The notes under the pieces are model-generated. The model searched no databases. It saw nothing but the letters and a program-made list of their open reading frames with translations, and was not told the DNA's origin. From positions 38,288 to 102,287 of the forward strand of contig NZ_BOMH01000074.1 of NCBI RefSeq assembly GCF_016862095.1: 64,000 nt of DNA. The letters run 5' to 3'. Numbering within the stretch: position 1 is the first letter of the stretch; each line of letters begins with the position of its first letter. Below, in pieces: positions 33,787 through 42,188 of the stretch. The DNA is from Actinoplanes cyaneus (lineage in GTDB: Bacteria; Actinomycetota; Actinomycetes; Mycobacteriales; Micromonosporaceae). The position numbers were made by a program, and so were the translations under genes.

Positions 33787-34518
33787 TCAGCGCCCACGGA
33801 AGAACGAAACCGCCTCGGCCAGCGCCAGATCCGTCAACACCGGATCATGCCGCGCACCCACATCACGCATGAACGCATGCTCACCACCCTGATAGACGTG
33901 CAACTCCACATCCGTCAACCCCGACGCGTACAACGACGACACCGTCTCCAACCGCGCCGCCGGCGGCACATGCGGATCCCGCGACCCGAACACCACCATC
34001 AACCGGCCCCGGATCTCACCGGCCCGCGACAACGAATCCGCCACATCCGCACCCAGCTGACCATTGTGCAAACCCGTCGGATAAAAACACACCGTCGCCG
34101 CCACCCGCTCGTCGAACGCCGCCCGGAACGCCAGATGACCACCGATACAAAAACCCGTCACCAGCAACGACGACACATCGTCACGCCGCTGCAAGAAATC
34201 CAGCACCGCCACCCGATCCGCATCGAACTGCGCCGCCGACGTCGCCGCCGCACCCGCCAGCCCCCGCGCCTTACCCGCATCGTCGAACTCCAGAGCCACC
34301 CCCGCAAGCTCGGAATGCGGATAGATCTCCGGCACACACACCACGAACCCCTCCGAGGCCAACCTGCGCGCCGACCGCAACGTCGACTCCGTCAGCTGGA
34401 AAATGTCGGTGTACAACACCACCCCGGGAAACGACCCGCCACCGGCCGGCGCCACCACGACCGCCCGGATCTCCCCGGCCGCCGACCCCACCCGCACCTC
34501 ATCCTCACGCAACTTCAT
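33787..34518 (-). CDS. Dienelactone hydrolase-family protein
   Basis: Dienelactone hydrolase-family enzyme, 243 aa. The nucleophile is Cys in GFCIGGHLAF, with Asp in FGSRDPHVP and His in YQGGEHAFM, a full Cys-Asp-His triad. The start is ATG 34518; a frame eight codons longer is possible. The family hydrolyses dienelactones or related esters and lactones. It is the first gene of a pair with the acetyltransferase. Confidence 0.88.
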   Translation of the reverse strand: MKLREDEVRVGSAAGEIRAVVVAPAGGGSFPGVVLYTDIFQLTESTLRSARRLASEGFVVCVPEIYPHSELAGVALEFDDAGKARGLAGAAATSAAQFDADRVAVLDFLQRRDDVSSLLVTGFCIGGHLAFRAAFDERVAATVCFYPTGLHNGQLGADVADSLSRAGEIRGRLMVVFGSRDPHVPPAARLETVSSLYASGLTDVELHVYQGGEHAFMRDVGARHDPVLTDLALAEAVSFFRGR

Positions 34519-34599
34519 GAAGATCAACCTAACGGACAAATTCCCGCGTACGGCATCAGCACCGCGACCTCGATCCGCAGGCGTAGCCAGGGGCCCGCG

Positions 34600-35568
34600 T
34601 CAGGCCAACTCCCGCAACACGCGATTCGTCCGGTTCGACTGGATCGCCGCGCGCTGCTGCTCCGCCGTCACCTCGATGTAGTTCTGCGACGTCGCCAACG
34701 ACGCATGACCCAGCAACCGCATGATCTCCGACGCGTTCGCCCCGTCCTCCGCCAGCCGCGTCGCGAACGTGTGCCGCAACGCATGCAACTGCGCACCCCG
34801 CGGCACCCGATCACCGACACCCGCACGACGAAAACACGACCGCACCAGATACTGCAGACCACCCCGCTGCAACGGCGCACCATGCCGATCCACCAGCAAC
34901 GGATCCGACGCCGACACCCGGCCGAACCGCACCCGGCGACTCTCCACATACCGCTGCACGGCCGCATCCAGCCCACCGTCGATCGGCACCGACCGCGGAC
35001 GGCCACCCTTGCCGGCCACCTCCACCCGCCGCTCACCGTCACGACCCGACACCGAACCGACCCGCAAACCCAGCAACTCCGACAACCGCAACCCCGCACA
35101 CAACGCCAGCGCCAGAACCAGCACATCCCGCTCCGGCCACGGATCACGCTGCCGCTCGTCGACGCGCGACACCACCCGCAGAAGCTCCTCCGGCGTGTCC
35201 TCACCCCGCAACGGCTTGGGGGAGTGCGCCACCATCCGCGGCTTGTCCACCGCCGACATCGGATTGCCCGCCACCACACCCTCGGTCACCAGAAACGTGA
35301 AGAACGCATTCCACGACGACCAGGCCCGAGCCACGGAAGCGGGGGCGCGCTCCGCCGCGAACCGGGCAAAAGCGGCACGCAGCACGCGAGGGGAGAGGTC
35401 GGCGGGGGACTGCGGCGCGGGCACGGTCTGCTGCAACACCAGAGACAGATCACGGTGGTACGCGGCCAGGGTGTGCGCCGAGGGCTTGCGCGTCGCCCGC
35501 GCGGCGAGGAACTCGTCAACCAGCTCGGCGAGAGGGGAGAGTGGCTCAACGGCTGATTCGTGCTGCAT
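34600..35568 (-). CDS. XerC/XerD-like tyrosine recombinase
   Basis: Tyrosine recombinase, 322 aa, near the XerC/D length of about 300. The N-terminal SAM-like domain covers residues 1-105. The catalytic set is complete: Arg in AGLRLSELLGLRV, Lys in VAGKGGRPRSVP, HALRHTFAT, GHAS and the nucleophile in QNYIEVT. The ATG (35568) lies inside a dif-like inverted repeat. No excisionase, integration gene or attachment tRNA is seen next to it, so it looks like a Xer protein more than a phage integrase. A second site matching dif is 0.5 kb further on. This gene could be a chromosome-dimer resolvase with its own site or the remnant of a dif-using mobile element. Confidence 0.92.
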   Translation of the reverse strand: MQHESAVEPLSPLAELVDEFLAARATRKPSAHTLAAYHRDLSLVLQQTVPAPQSPADLSPRVLRAAFARFAAERAPASVARAWSSWNAFFTFLVTEGVVAGNPMSAVDKPRMVAHSPKPLRGEDTPEELLRVVSRVDERQRDPWPERDVLVLALALCAGLRLSELLGLRVGSVSGRDGERRVEVAGKGGRPRSVPIDGGLDAAVQRYVESRRVRFGRVSASDPLLVDRHGAPLQRGGLQYLVRSCFRRAGVGDRVPRGAQLHALRHTFATRLAEDGANASEIMRLLGHASLATSQNYIEVTAEQQRAAIQSNRTNRVLRELA

Positions 35569-35587
35569 AAGAGATATTATGCATGAT
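35560..35587. other. dif-like site overlapping the recombinase start
   Basis: Eleven-bp arms GTGCTGCATAA and TTATGCATGAT flank a 6-bp centre GAGATA. The inner 7 bp, TGCATAA/TTATGCA, are perfect inverts with the 6-bp spacing used by Xer recombinases. The site includes the recombinase ATG. It could instead be an operator of this gene. Confidence 0.5.
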
Positions 35588-36684
35588 ATATCCGCATTCG
35601 TTTCCAGATGGACCTTAGCATGTAGGTCACCATTCCGAACGACTTTCGCCTCACCGGGCAGGGAAGGGGCTGCACGGGCACCGATGCTCGCGGTGTCCGG
35701 CGCGTTCCTGCCGACCGCGGCGGATGGGACCCAGGTCCGATCGGCTGGCCCGGAGTAGGGGGCCGCGCGCTTCGAGGCACAGAGGCCGACCCGGCCCTGA
35801 GGGAACCGGCATCCCGAGTCGAGCCGCGCAGGTGAGGACCATCGCGATGACTCGTCAGCCGGCCGCTTGGTCAGCTGTTAGAACGCCTGTCCGGTCGAGC
35901 GCGCATTGATCGGCACGCAGGTTTACAGGCCTTCAGGCGCCAATTCGTGCCTTCAGTGGCTTCCATGCCAAGAGCCCGGGGTCTGCAGCCCTGCGCACTT
36001 GGCGGGTGCGCACCGGCGAACTTCGCATTGAGGGGAGCGAGAGGCTGCCCTGCGACACCCCTCTCTGGCGGTTAGTTGACATAATATAAATTATCGACCT
36101 GAGATTTTAGGTGGTCGGAAGGGCTTGATAACGCTGATCCAGCGCATGCGCCGATCTATCAGTTCTCTGAGAAGCGCTCAGCGCGGATTCTTCCGATGTG
36201 CGCACTCGTCGCGCGCGCCGACTCGTGTCGGGAGAACCGTCGACCGACCCTTGACGAGTGACCGCTCCGGGGTTCGGTGATCAACAGCGGCTCAGCGAGT
36301 CCCGGCCGTCTTCGCGTGCCCAGGCGTCAGGCGGCTGCTTTCCCGAGTCGGTGCGGGTGGCCACAGCGGTCAACTGAAGGTTGACGTCTCCCCCGGCCTG
36401 TGCGTGGGCGGCATGGCACGATATCGCTGATCTTGATTGGGCAGGGAGGGTGCGGCGCACGGCGGTGACGTCGGCGGAGTGGTCACGAGGTATTGGGCGC
36501 ACGCATCGGGCGATCGATGGCCCTCGGCGGATGCGCGTTCGCCAGCCGGCGCTGTTCGGGGTGCCGCTCCCCTGTCGTCCGACGCCTGATCTTGATCTTG
36601 GGTGTGCGGCGGGGCGAACGGTTCTTGTCGGTGGGGGCTGGTAGAAAGGGAGCCCTCTCATACAGGCGTACGAAGGTGGGGACG
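35588..36684. other. Non-coding region around the dif-like sites
   Basis: About 1.1 kb without a supported gene. Short open frames on both strands here have no ribosome sites or family features. It holds the second dif-like site (36074-36101) in a clear AT-rich island (TAATATAAATTAT) and little else recognised. The sequence between the two sites (about 490 bp) shows no coding signal. Confidence 0.6.
36074..36101 (-). other. dif: Candidate chromosomal dif site
   Basis: Read on the minus strand: XerC-type arm CAGGTCGATAA, centre TTTATA, XerD-type arm TTATGTCAACT. The ATAA-N6-TTAT core and an XerD arm of the TTATGT form with an A-rich end are the hallmarks of bacterial dif sites. It is AT-rich in a GC-rich region, lies in non-coding DNA, and is 0.5 kb from a Xer-like gene. 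Confidence 0.7.
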
Positions 36685-37425
36685 ATGGCCGCGGCCGGCG
36701 TGGAGGCCCGTGGGTTGACCACGGAGGAGTTGGACGGGATCCGGGACGCGCTGGCGGCCGGGCGGAAGCCGAAGGTGCAGTTCACCGAGTCGGCGGGGCA
36801 GATCGCGGGGCAGATCGGGCAGGTGGTGGGGTTGGAGGATCCCGCGGTGTCCGAGGAGTGGGTGGTGGTGAAGTTCGGGCGTGACGAGTTGCCCTTCTCC
36901 CCCGTTGATCTGCGGATCGCGCCGAAGGGCGTGCCGGTGAAGAAGGCGGTGCCGCCGGTGGCGCCGGCGCCTGCTCCGGAGCCGGTGCTGTCGGGTCCGG
37001 AGTTTCTGATCGACAAGCCGATCGAGAAGCCGAAGCCGTCGCCGGTGCAGCGTAAGAGTGAGGACGATGTGGATAAAGAAGGTCAGCAGGAGATGACGGC
37101 GCCGGCTCCGCGGAAGGTGGCGCGTCCGGCGAAGCCGAAGCCGGGTCCGTCGTTGACGGTGACGCTCGCCTACGCGGAGGGCGAGTGGACGGTGGGGGCG
37201 AATCAGGGTGCGAAGGCGCTGGCGAAGCCGTATGTGATTCGTCCGGCGGAGGCGTTGAAGATGGTGCAGTTGATCGACGTGCCGGGGGTGCAGGAGGCGG
37301 TCGAGCAGATTCTGGCCGGTGAGCGTGCCGAGGCGGAGCAGCAGGCGCAGCGGTTGCGGGCGGAGCTGGCGGAGATCGAGGCGCGGCTGGCGGAGCTGGG
37401 TGAGGCGGGTTCGGCGTCGTCGTGA
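36685..37425 (+). CDS. Conserved actinobacterial protein with C-terminal coiled coil (DUF6319-like)
   Basis: Protein of 246 aa. Residues 1-85 (GLTTEELDGIRDALAAGRKP, VGLEDPAVSEEWVVVKFG, DELPFSPVDLRI) match a conserved actinobacterial domain that I recall, with limited certainty, as DUF6319. A Pro/Lys-rich linker (85-155) follows, then a second small domain and a coiled coil at about 205-240 (ERAEAEQQAQRLRAELAEI). It is basic, and DNA or nucleoid binding is possible but unproved. ATG 36685 follows AAGGTGGGG; the open frame upstream is a shadow. Confidence 0.75.
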   Translation: MAAAGVEARGLTTEELDGIRDALAAGRKPKVQFTESAGQIAGQIGQVVGLEDPAVSEEWVVVKFGRDELPFSPVDLRIAPKGVPVKKAVPPVAPAPAPEPVLSGPEFLIDKPIEKPKPSPVQRKSEDDVDKEGQQEMTAPAPRKVARPAKPKPGPSLTVTLAYAEGEWTVGANQGAKALAKPYVIRPAEALKMVQLIDVPGVQEAVEQILAGERAEAEQQAQRLRAELAEIEARLAELGEAGSASS

Positions 37426-37448
37426 CCCGGTGGTGTGGGGGCGCCGTG

Positions 37449-37868
37449 TTATCGGGCGGCGTCCCTGAGCAGGGTGAGGGTGTTCTGGTGGTTGCCGGCC
37501 TCGGCCCATTCGAGGGCGGTGTGGCCGTGGCCGTCGTCCTCGCGGGCGTGCGGGTCGGCGCCGGCGGCGAGCAGTTCGCGGACGGCGTCGTCGTGGCCCC
37601 AGCTGGCGGCGGCGCAGAGCGGTAGTCCTTCCTCGCCGTGGCCGCTTTCGAGGTGCGGGTCGGCGCCGGCGGCGATGAGGGCCCGGATGGTGGCGGGTCT
37701 GTTCTGCACGCTGGCGCGGTAGAGCGGGAGGTCGGCGTCGGGGCCGGGCCAGTTGGGGTCGGCGCCGGCGCGGAGCAGTGCGGTGACCTGGTCAGTGGTC
37801 CCCCAGCCGGCGGCTTCGAGGAGTTGTCGTTGCAGTTTCTTACGCCGGCGCAGATTCACGCCGCCCAT
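37449..37868 (-). CDS. Ankyrin-repeat protein
   Basis: Protein of 139 aa with four ankyrin-type repeats after a basic start (NLRRRKKLQRQLLEAAGWG): ALLRAGADPNWPGPD, LIAAGADPHLESGHG, LLAAGADPHAREDD and a shorter last one, EWAEAGNHQNTLTLLRDA. It should bind another protein; the partner is unknown. ATG 37868 is chosen, but the ribosome site is weak. A 16-bp tandem repeat begins just upstream. The long open frame reading on upstream is a shadow of uppP. Confidence 0.75.
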   Translation of the reverse strand: MGGVNLRRRKKLQRQLLEAAGWGTTDQVTALLRAGADPNWPGPDADLPLYRASVQNRPATIRALIAAGADPHLESGHGEEGLPLCAAASWGHDDAVRELLAAGADPHAREDDGHGHTALEWAEAGNHQNTLTLLRDAAR

Positions 37869-37870
37869 TA

Positions 37871-37934
37871 TGAGGGCCGCCCGTCGTGACGGCCGCCCAT
37901 TCTGAGGGCCGCCTGCGCTGAGGGCCGACTGGCT
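37871..37934. repeat. 16-bp tandem repeat, four copies
   Basis: Four 16-bp units, each opening TGAGGGCCGCC or a close variant, begin at 37871, 37887, 37903 and 37919. They lie directly upstream of the ankyrin gene start, and the last unit runs into the LuxR-like fragment. Confidence 0.7.
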
Positions 37935-37981
37935 GCAGCGGGCCGAAGAGCTCGCCGACGCGGCCGGGGCTGACCGTGCCG
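37932..37981 (+). other. Fragment nearly identical to part of the LuxR-type gene
   Basis: This intergenic segment repeats 18530-18578 of the large LuxR-type gene, starting GCTGCAGCGGGCCGAAGAGC: 37 bases are identical, then there is one inserted G, then 12 more match. It is probably a remnant of a paralogous gene or a local copy event. Confidence 0.75.
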
Positions 37982-37992
37982 GCATGCGAAAA

Positions 37993-38016
37993 GCGCCCGC
38001 CGTGAAGGCCGGGCGC
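37993..38016 (-). terminator. Terminator of uppP
   Basis: On the minus strand a GC-rich stem with arms GCGCCCG and CGGGCGC is followed by a run of T, 17 bp after the uppP stop. Confidence 0.75.
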
Positions 38017-38032
38017 CTTTCGTCGGCGGTGG

Positions 38033-38869
38033 TTACTGGGCGCTGATGGTGCCGGTGGAGAGCAGCAGGACCAGCAGGGCGCCCAGGGCGAGGCGGTAGA
38101 AGATGAAGATGCTGTAGGAGTGCTTGGCGACGAACTTCAGCAGCCAGGTGACGGCGAAGTAGGCGACGACGAAGCTGACGGCGGTGGCGACGAGGGTGTT
38201 GGTCCAGCCGACGCCGTTGGAGATGTTGTCGAACTCTTCGTAGCCCTGCAGGATCGAGGCGCCGGTGAGGGCGGGGATCGAGAGGAAGAACGAGAGTTTG
38301 GTGACGGTCACCCGGTCGAGGTCGCGTAGCAGGCCGGCGGACATGGTGGAGCCGGAGCGGCTGATGCCGGGGATGACGGCGAGGCACTGGACGAGGCCGA
38401 TGACGAGGGCGTCTTTCCAGGTGACGTCGTCCTCGTGGCGGACCTGGGTGGCGGCGTGGTCGGCGAAGGCCATGACGCCGGACCAGAGGATCAGGGCGCC
38501 GGCGACGAACCAGAGGCTGCGCAGGGTCGTCTCGATGGCGTCCTTGAAGGTGAGGCCGGCGATGACGATGGGGATCGAGCCGAGGATGACGGCGATCGCG
38601 AAGCGGAAGTCGGGCAGTTCCCGGGCTTCTTTGCTGGCGAGGCCTTTGAAGAAGGCGGGGACGATCCGGAGGATGTCCTTGCGCAGGAACAGGATCGTGG
38701 CGAGGACGGCGCCGGACTGGATGATGACGGTGAACGCGGTGATGTCCGGGTCGTCGAGCCGGTGGCCGAAGAGTTTCTCCAGGATGGTCAGGTGACCGGT
38801 GCTGGACACCGGGAGGAACTCGGTGACGCCCTCCACTGCGCCCATCACGATTGCTTCGAAGATGTTCAA
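38033..38869 (-). CDS. uppP: Undecaprenyl-diphosphatase
   Basis: Integral membrane undecaprenyl-pyrophosphate phosphatase (BacA/UppP), 278 aa, about eight helices. Catalytic motifs are EGVTEFLPVSSTGH (13-26) and PGISRSGST near 170-178. It recycles the lipid carrier of peptidoglycan and other envelope polymers at the membrane and gives bacitracin tolerance. It is monocistronic; the terminator lies right after the stop. Confidence 0.96.
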   Translation of the reverse strand: MNIFEAIVMGAVEGVTEFLPVSSTGHLTILEKLFGHRLDDPDITAFTVIIQSGAVLATILFLRKDILRIVPAFFKGLASKEARELPDFRFAIAVILGSIPIVIAGLTFKDAIETTLRSLWFVAGALILWSGVMAFADHAATQVRHEDDVTWKDALVIGLVQCLAVIPGISRSGSTMSAGLLRDLDRVTVTKLSFFLSIPALTGASILQGYEEFDNISNGVGWTNTLVATAVSFVVAYFAVTWLLKFVAKHSYSIFIFYRLALGALLVLLLSTGTISAQ

Positions 38870-39012
38870 ACCCTGATCCCGCCCTGTTTGTCACGAGTGT
38901 GGCCGGGTTCAGAGCATAGGGGTGCGGGTCACGCGGACCGACGGCGGTCTCAGCTTTCGATCATGGCGCGGTCAGCGACGATGCGGTCACTACGCCGTCG
39001 GTGACGTTGCGG

Positions 39013-40626
39013 TTACGGCGCGCTGAGCGACGTCTCGGTCACGGTGCCGTCGGTGACGTGCCAGTGGCGGGTGGTGCCGATCGCGTCGGCGAAGTACCGG
39101 TCGTGGGAGACGACGAGCAGGGTCCCGCGGTACCGGCGCAGCGCTTCCTCGATGACGTCGAGGGCGTCGAAGTCGAGGAAGTTGGTCGGTTCGTCGAGCA
39201 GCAGCACCCGTGACGGGCTGTTGACCAGGATCGCCAGGAGCAGTCGCCGCAACTCCCCCGCGGACAGGTCACGCAGCCGGGAGGTCCACTGTTCCGGCTC
39301 GAACTGGTGGCCGGTCAGGAGTTTCTCGGCGTCGTCGACGTACACGGGAACCTGGGATCGGAAATGGTCCATGACGGTGGTGTCGGTGCGCAGGTGATCG
39401 GTGGTCTGCGGGAGCACGGCGACTTCGGGGTGCGCCTGGGCGACGGCGTGCAGCAGGGTGGTCTTGCCGGAGCCGTTGCGGCCGGTGACCAGGATGCGGT
39501 CGCCGCGGGTGACGTCGAGGTCGACGTGGTCGAGCAGGACGCGGTTGCCGTAGGAGACGTGCAGGTCGCGGATCTTGAGGACGATCTCGCCGGGGTCGCC
39601 GTCGTCGTCCGGGAACGCCAAGGTCAGGGCGGGCCGGGTGCGGGGTTCGGCGATCCAGGTGACGGAGGCCATCTGGCGGCGCAGTCGTCGTTCGCGGACC
39701 TTGGCCTTGCGGGCGACCAGGCGGGCGACGCGGCGCAGGTGGGGTGCTTCGACGCCGGAGCGTACCGAGTTCTCGACGCCGCGGGACTGGGCCTTGGTCC
39801 GTTCGATGTCGGCTTCCCAGCGGATCCGGTCCTTCTCCTGCGCCGCGAAGTCGAGCAGCAGGCGCTGCCAGCGGCGCTGTTTCTCCGCCCGGTACGCGGT
39901 GTAGCCGCCGCCGGGATAGTCCTGCGGTTGTTCGTCGATGCCGTCGAGCTCGATGACGCGGGTGACGGTGGCGTCGAGGAACGCCCGGTCGTGGCTGACG
40001 GTGAGCACGCCGCCGGGGAAGTCGCGCAGCCAGCCGAGCAGCCAGGTGGCGCCCTCGGCGTCGAGGTGGTTGGTGGGTTCGTCGAGCAGCAGCAGGTCGG
40101 GGCCGGTGAGCAGGGCGCGGGCGAGCATGAGGCGGGCCTGTTCGCCGCCGGAGATCGAGGCCAGGGGCAGGTCGTCGTCGAGGTGGTCGATGTCGAGGCG
40201 CTGGCGGATCTCGGTGAGGCGGGTCTCGGCGGTCCAGCCTTCGAGGGTGGTCCAGCGTTCCTGGGCCTGGGCGTACTCGTCGAGGACGTCGTCGCCGGCG
40301 GCCATCCGGGTCTCGAGCTCGCGCATGGTGGCGGTGACGGCCGCGAGCTCGCCGAGTCCGGCGGTGAGGAACGCGCCGACGGTGCCGTGCGGGTCGGGGA
40401 CCTGCTGGGAGACGTACGCGATGGAGGTGCCGGGGGCGAAGCCGACGGTGCCGTGGGTGGGCTTCAGCTCGCCGGCGAGGACGCGGAGCAGGGTGGTCTT
40501 GCCGGCGCCGTTGGGGCCGACGACGCCGATCCGGTCGCCGTCCTGCAGGACCAGGTCGAAGCCTGCGAACAGCAGGTCACCGTCGTGGGCGCGGGCCAGG
40601 CCGGTGGCTTTGAGATGGGCGGGCAT
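39013..40626 (-). CDS. ABC-F-family ATPase (ribosome-protection or translation factor)
   Basis: ABC-F protein, 537 aa, two ABC domains and no membrane part. Domain 1: GPNGAGKTT (37-45), ISGGEQAR and LLLLDEPTNHLD. Linker: about 235-330, with basic residues (VARKAKVRERRLRRQM). Domain 2: GRNGSGKTT, DLSAGELRR, LLLDEPTNFLD. ATG 40626 follows GGAGG, and the open frame upstream is a shadow. The family either rescues ribosomes from antibiotics (macrolide, lincosamide, streptogramin) or tunes translation; the linker alone does not settle which. The upstream stem-loop could be an attenuator. Confidence 0.9.
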   Translation of the reverse strand: MPAHLKATGLARAHDGDLLFAGFDLVLQDGDRIGVVGPNGAGKTTLLRVLAGELKPTHGTVGFAPGTSIAYVSQQVPDPHGTVGAFLTAGLGELAAVTATMRELETRMAAGDDVLDEYAQAQERWTTLEGWTAETRLTEIRQRLDIDHLDDDLPLASISGGEQARLMLARALLTGPDLLLLDEPTNHLDAEGATWLLGWLRDFPGGVLTVSHDRAFLDATVTRVIELDGIDEQPQDYPGGGYTAYRAEKQRRWQRLLLDFAAQEKDRIRWEADIERTKAQSRGVENSVRSGVEAPHLRRVARLVARKAKVRERRLRRQMASVTWIAEPRTRPALTLAFPDDDGDPGEIVLKIRDLHVSYGNRVLLDHVDLDVTRGDRILVTGRNGSGKTTLLHAVAQAHPEVAVLPQTTDHLRTDTTVMDHFRSQVPVYVDDAEKLLTGHQFEPEQWTSRLRDLSAGELRRLLLAILVNSPSRVLLLDEPTNFLDFDALDVIEEALRRYRGTLLVVSHDRYFADAIGTTRHWHVTDGTVTETSLSAP

Positions 40627-40940
40627 GCGAAAACCTCCGAAAGAGCAGGGATCAACACCGATTGCGTGTACGGGGTGTTGGTTGCTCTCACATGCGGCGT
40701 TCGTGCTCCCTCGGGGCCGGCGGCGGGTCCGGCACCCACTCTGCCCCGTGTGTCGGCGGTCGGCAACCGGAATCCAGTGGCCTGCCGGGCAAACCAATCG
40801 GGGAACCAATCGGGCCTTAGGGAGCGTTAGGCTGACCGCGGTGGCCTCGACCAGGCCCGAAGATCTGCCGCGCACGTCGATGGCACGACCGTCCGTGATC
40901 CGTGGGCTCGTTCGTCTCTCCTCGGAAATGGACTGCTGTC
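40627..40940. other. Divergent intergenic region of the ABC-F and aminotransferase genes
   Basis: About 310 bp between the ABC-F start and the aminotransferase start. It holds a stem-loop (40653-40680) close to the ABC-F ribosome site and a short leader-like frame. Nothing else was recognised. Confidence 0.5.
40653..40680 (-). promoter_or_regulatory. Stem-loop upstream of the ABC-F gene
   Basis: The 7-bp arms CAACACC and GGTGTTG with a 14-nt loop end 27 bp before the ABC-F start. Antibiotic-induced attenuators are common before ABC-F resistance genes, so this is a candidate. No convincing leader peptide was proved. Confidence 0.35.
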
Positions 40941-42176
40941 ATGCGTCTGGCCACTGTTGCCTCCTCCCCCGTGCGTGACCTGCTCGCGCTGATCGACCGG
41001 CCGGAGGTGATCTCGTTCGCCGGTGGGCTGCCCGCGCCGGAGTTGTTCGATGCCGACGGCTGGCGGGCCGCGTTCGGCACGGCGCTGTCCGGGCCGTCCG
41101 CCCGGCGGCATCTGCAGTACGCCCCGACCGAGGGTGACCCGCGGCTGCGGGGGCAGCTCGCGGACCGGATGACCGCGCGGGGGCTGCCCACGCAGGCCGG
41201 GGATGTCCTGGTGACGACCGGGTCGCAGCAGGGGTTGACGCTGGTCGCGGCGGCGCTGCTGGATCCGGGTGCGACGGTGGTGGTGGAGGAGCCGACGTAT
41301 CTGGCGGCGTTGCAGTGCTTCGCGATGGCCGGGGCGCGGATCGTGACGGTGCCCTCCGACGACGACGGGGTGGATCCGGATGCTCTGGAGCGGGTGTTCG
41401 CGCGGGAGCGTCCCGAGCTGGTCTACCTGGTGCCGACGTTCGCGAACCCGACCGGGCGGACCCTGGCGGCTGATCGGCGCGCGCGGGTCGCCGGGCTCGC
41501 CGAGCGGTACGGGGTGTGGATCGTGGAGGACGATCCGTACGGGGAGCTGCGGTACCGGGGCGACGCGATCGCGCCCGTGGCGGCGTACGCGGATCGGGTG
41601 ATTCATCTCGGCAGCCTGTCGAAGATCGGGGCGCCGGGGCTGCGGCTCGGCTGGGTCCGCACGCCCGCGCCGTTGCGGGCGTCGCTGGTGGTCGCGAAGC
41701 AGGCGGCGGACCTGCACACGTCCACGATCGATCAGGCGGCGGCCGCGGCGTATCTGGCGGTGGCCGATCTGGACGGGCACGTGCGGGGCCTGCGGGTGGC
41801 GTACTGCGAGCGGCGCGACACGATGCTGCGGTTGCTGCCGGAGGCGATGCCGGCCGGGACGACGTGGACCGACCCGGACGGCGGGATGTTCGTGTGGGTG
41901 CGCCTGCCCGGGGACGCCGACACGGCGCGGTTGCTGCCGTACGCGTTGCGGCAGGACGTGGCGTTCGTGCCGGGAGCGCCGTTCTTCGCGGGGCGGCCGG
42001 ATCGGGCGACGCTGCGGTTGTCGTTCAGCTCGAGCACCCCGGACGAGATCGCCGAGGGGATGCGGCGGCTGCGGGCGGCAGTACTTTCGGCGGGAAACGG
42101 TCCTCAGGAGGGGCGGCAGGGGGCCGTCGAGTTTGGCAAGCTTGCGGCGTCACACCTTCGACAGGACCTGATCTGA
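40941..42176 (+). CDS. PLP-dependent aminotransferase (class I/II)
   Basis: Aminotransferase of 411 aa of the 2-aminoadipate/aromatic-type group. LVTTGSQQGLTLVAAALLDPG binds PLP phosphate (core TTGSQQGL), VYLVPTFANPTGRTL carries the Asn, and the Schiff-base Lys is in LGSLSKIGAPGLRLGW; LRLSFSSS contains the substrate Arg. ATG 40941 is preferred; a GTG 39 bp upstream is possible. It is cytoplasmic. It lacks the HTH of MocR proteins, so it is an enzyme. The specific amino acid is unknown. Confidence 0.88.
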   Translation: MRLATVASSPVRDLLALIDRPEVISFAGGLPAPELFDADGWRAAFGTALSGPSARRHLQYAPTEGDPRLRGQLADRMTARGLPTQAGDVLVTTGSQQGLTLVAAALLDPGATVVVEEPTYLAALQCFAMAGARIVTVPSDDDGVDPDALERVFARERPELVYLVPTFANPTGRTLAADRRARVAGLAERYGVWIVEDDPYGELRYRGDAIAPVAAYADRVIHLGSLSKIGAPGLRLGWVRTPAPLRASLVVAKQAADLHTSTIDQAAAAAYLAVADLDGHVRGLRVAYCERRDTMLRLLPEAMPAGTTWTDPDGGMFVWVRLPGDADTARLLPYALRQDVAFVPGAPFFAGRPDRATLRLSFSSSTPDEIAEGMRRLRAAVLSAGNGPQEGRQGAVEFGKLAASHLRQDLI

Positions 42177-42188
42177 GGGGAAGCACTG

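Noticed and set aside
36281..36661. A 126-codon frame in the dif region
   Set aside because: Arg/Ser/Pro-rich, no ribosome site and no family features; overlaps only non-coding DNA.
37449..38894. A 481-codon open frame on the minus strand
   Set aside because: Only its last 139 codons (ankyrin part) look like protein; the rest is an Arg/His/Pro-rich shadow of uppP in another frame.
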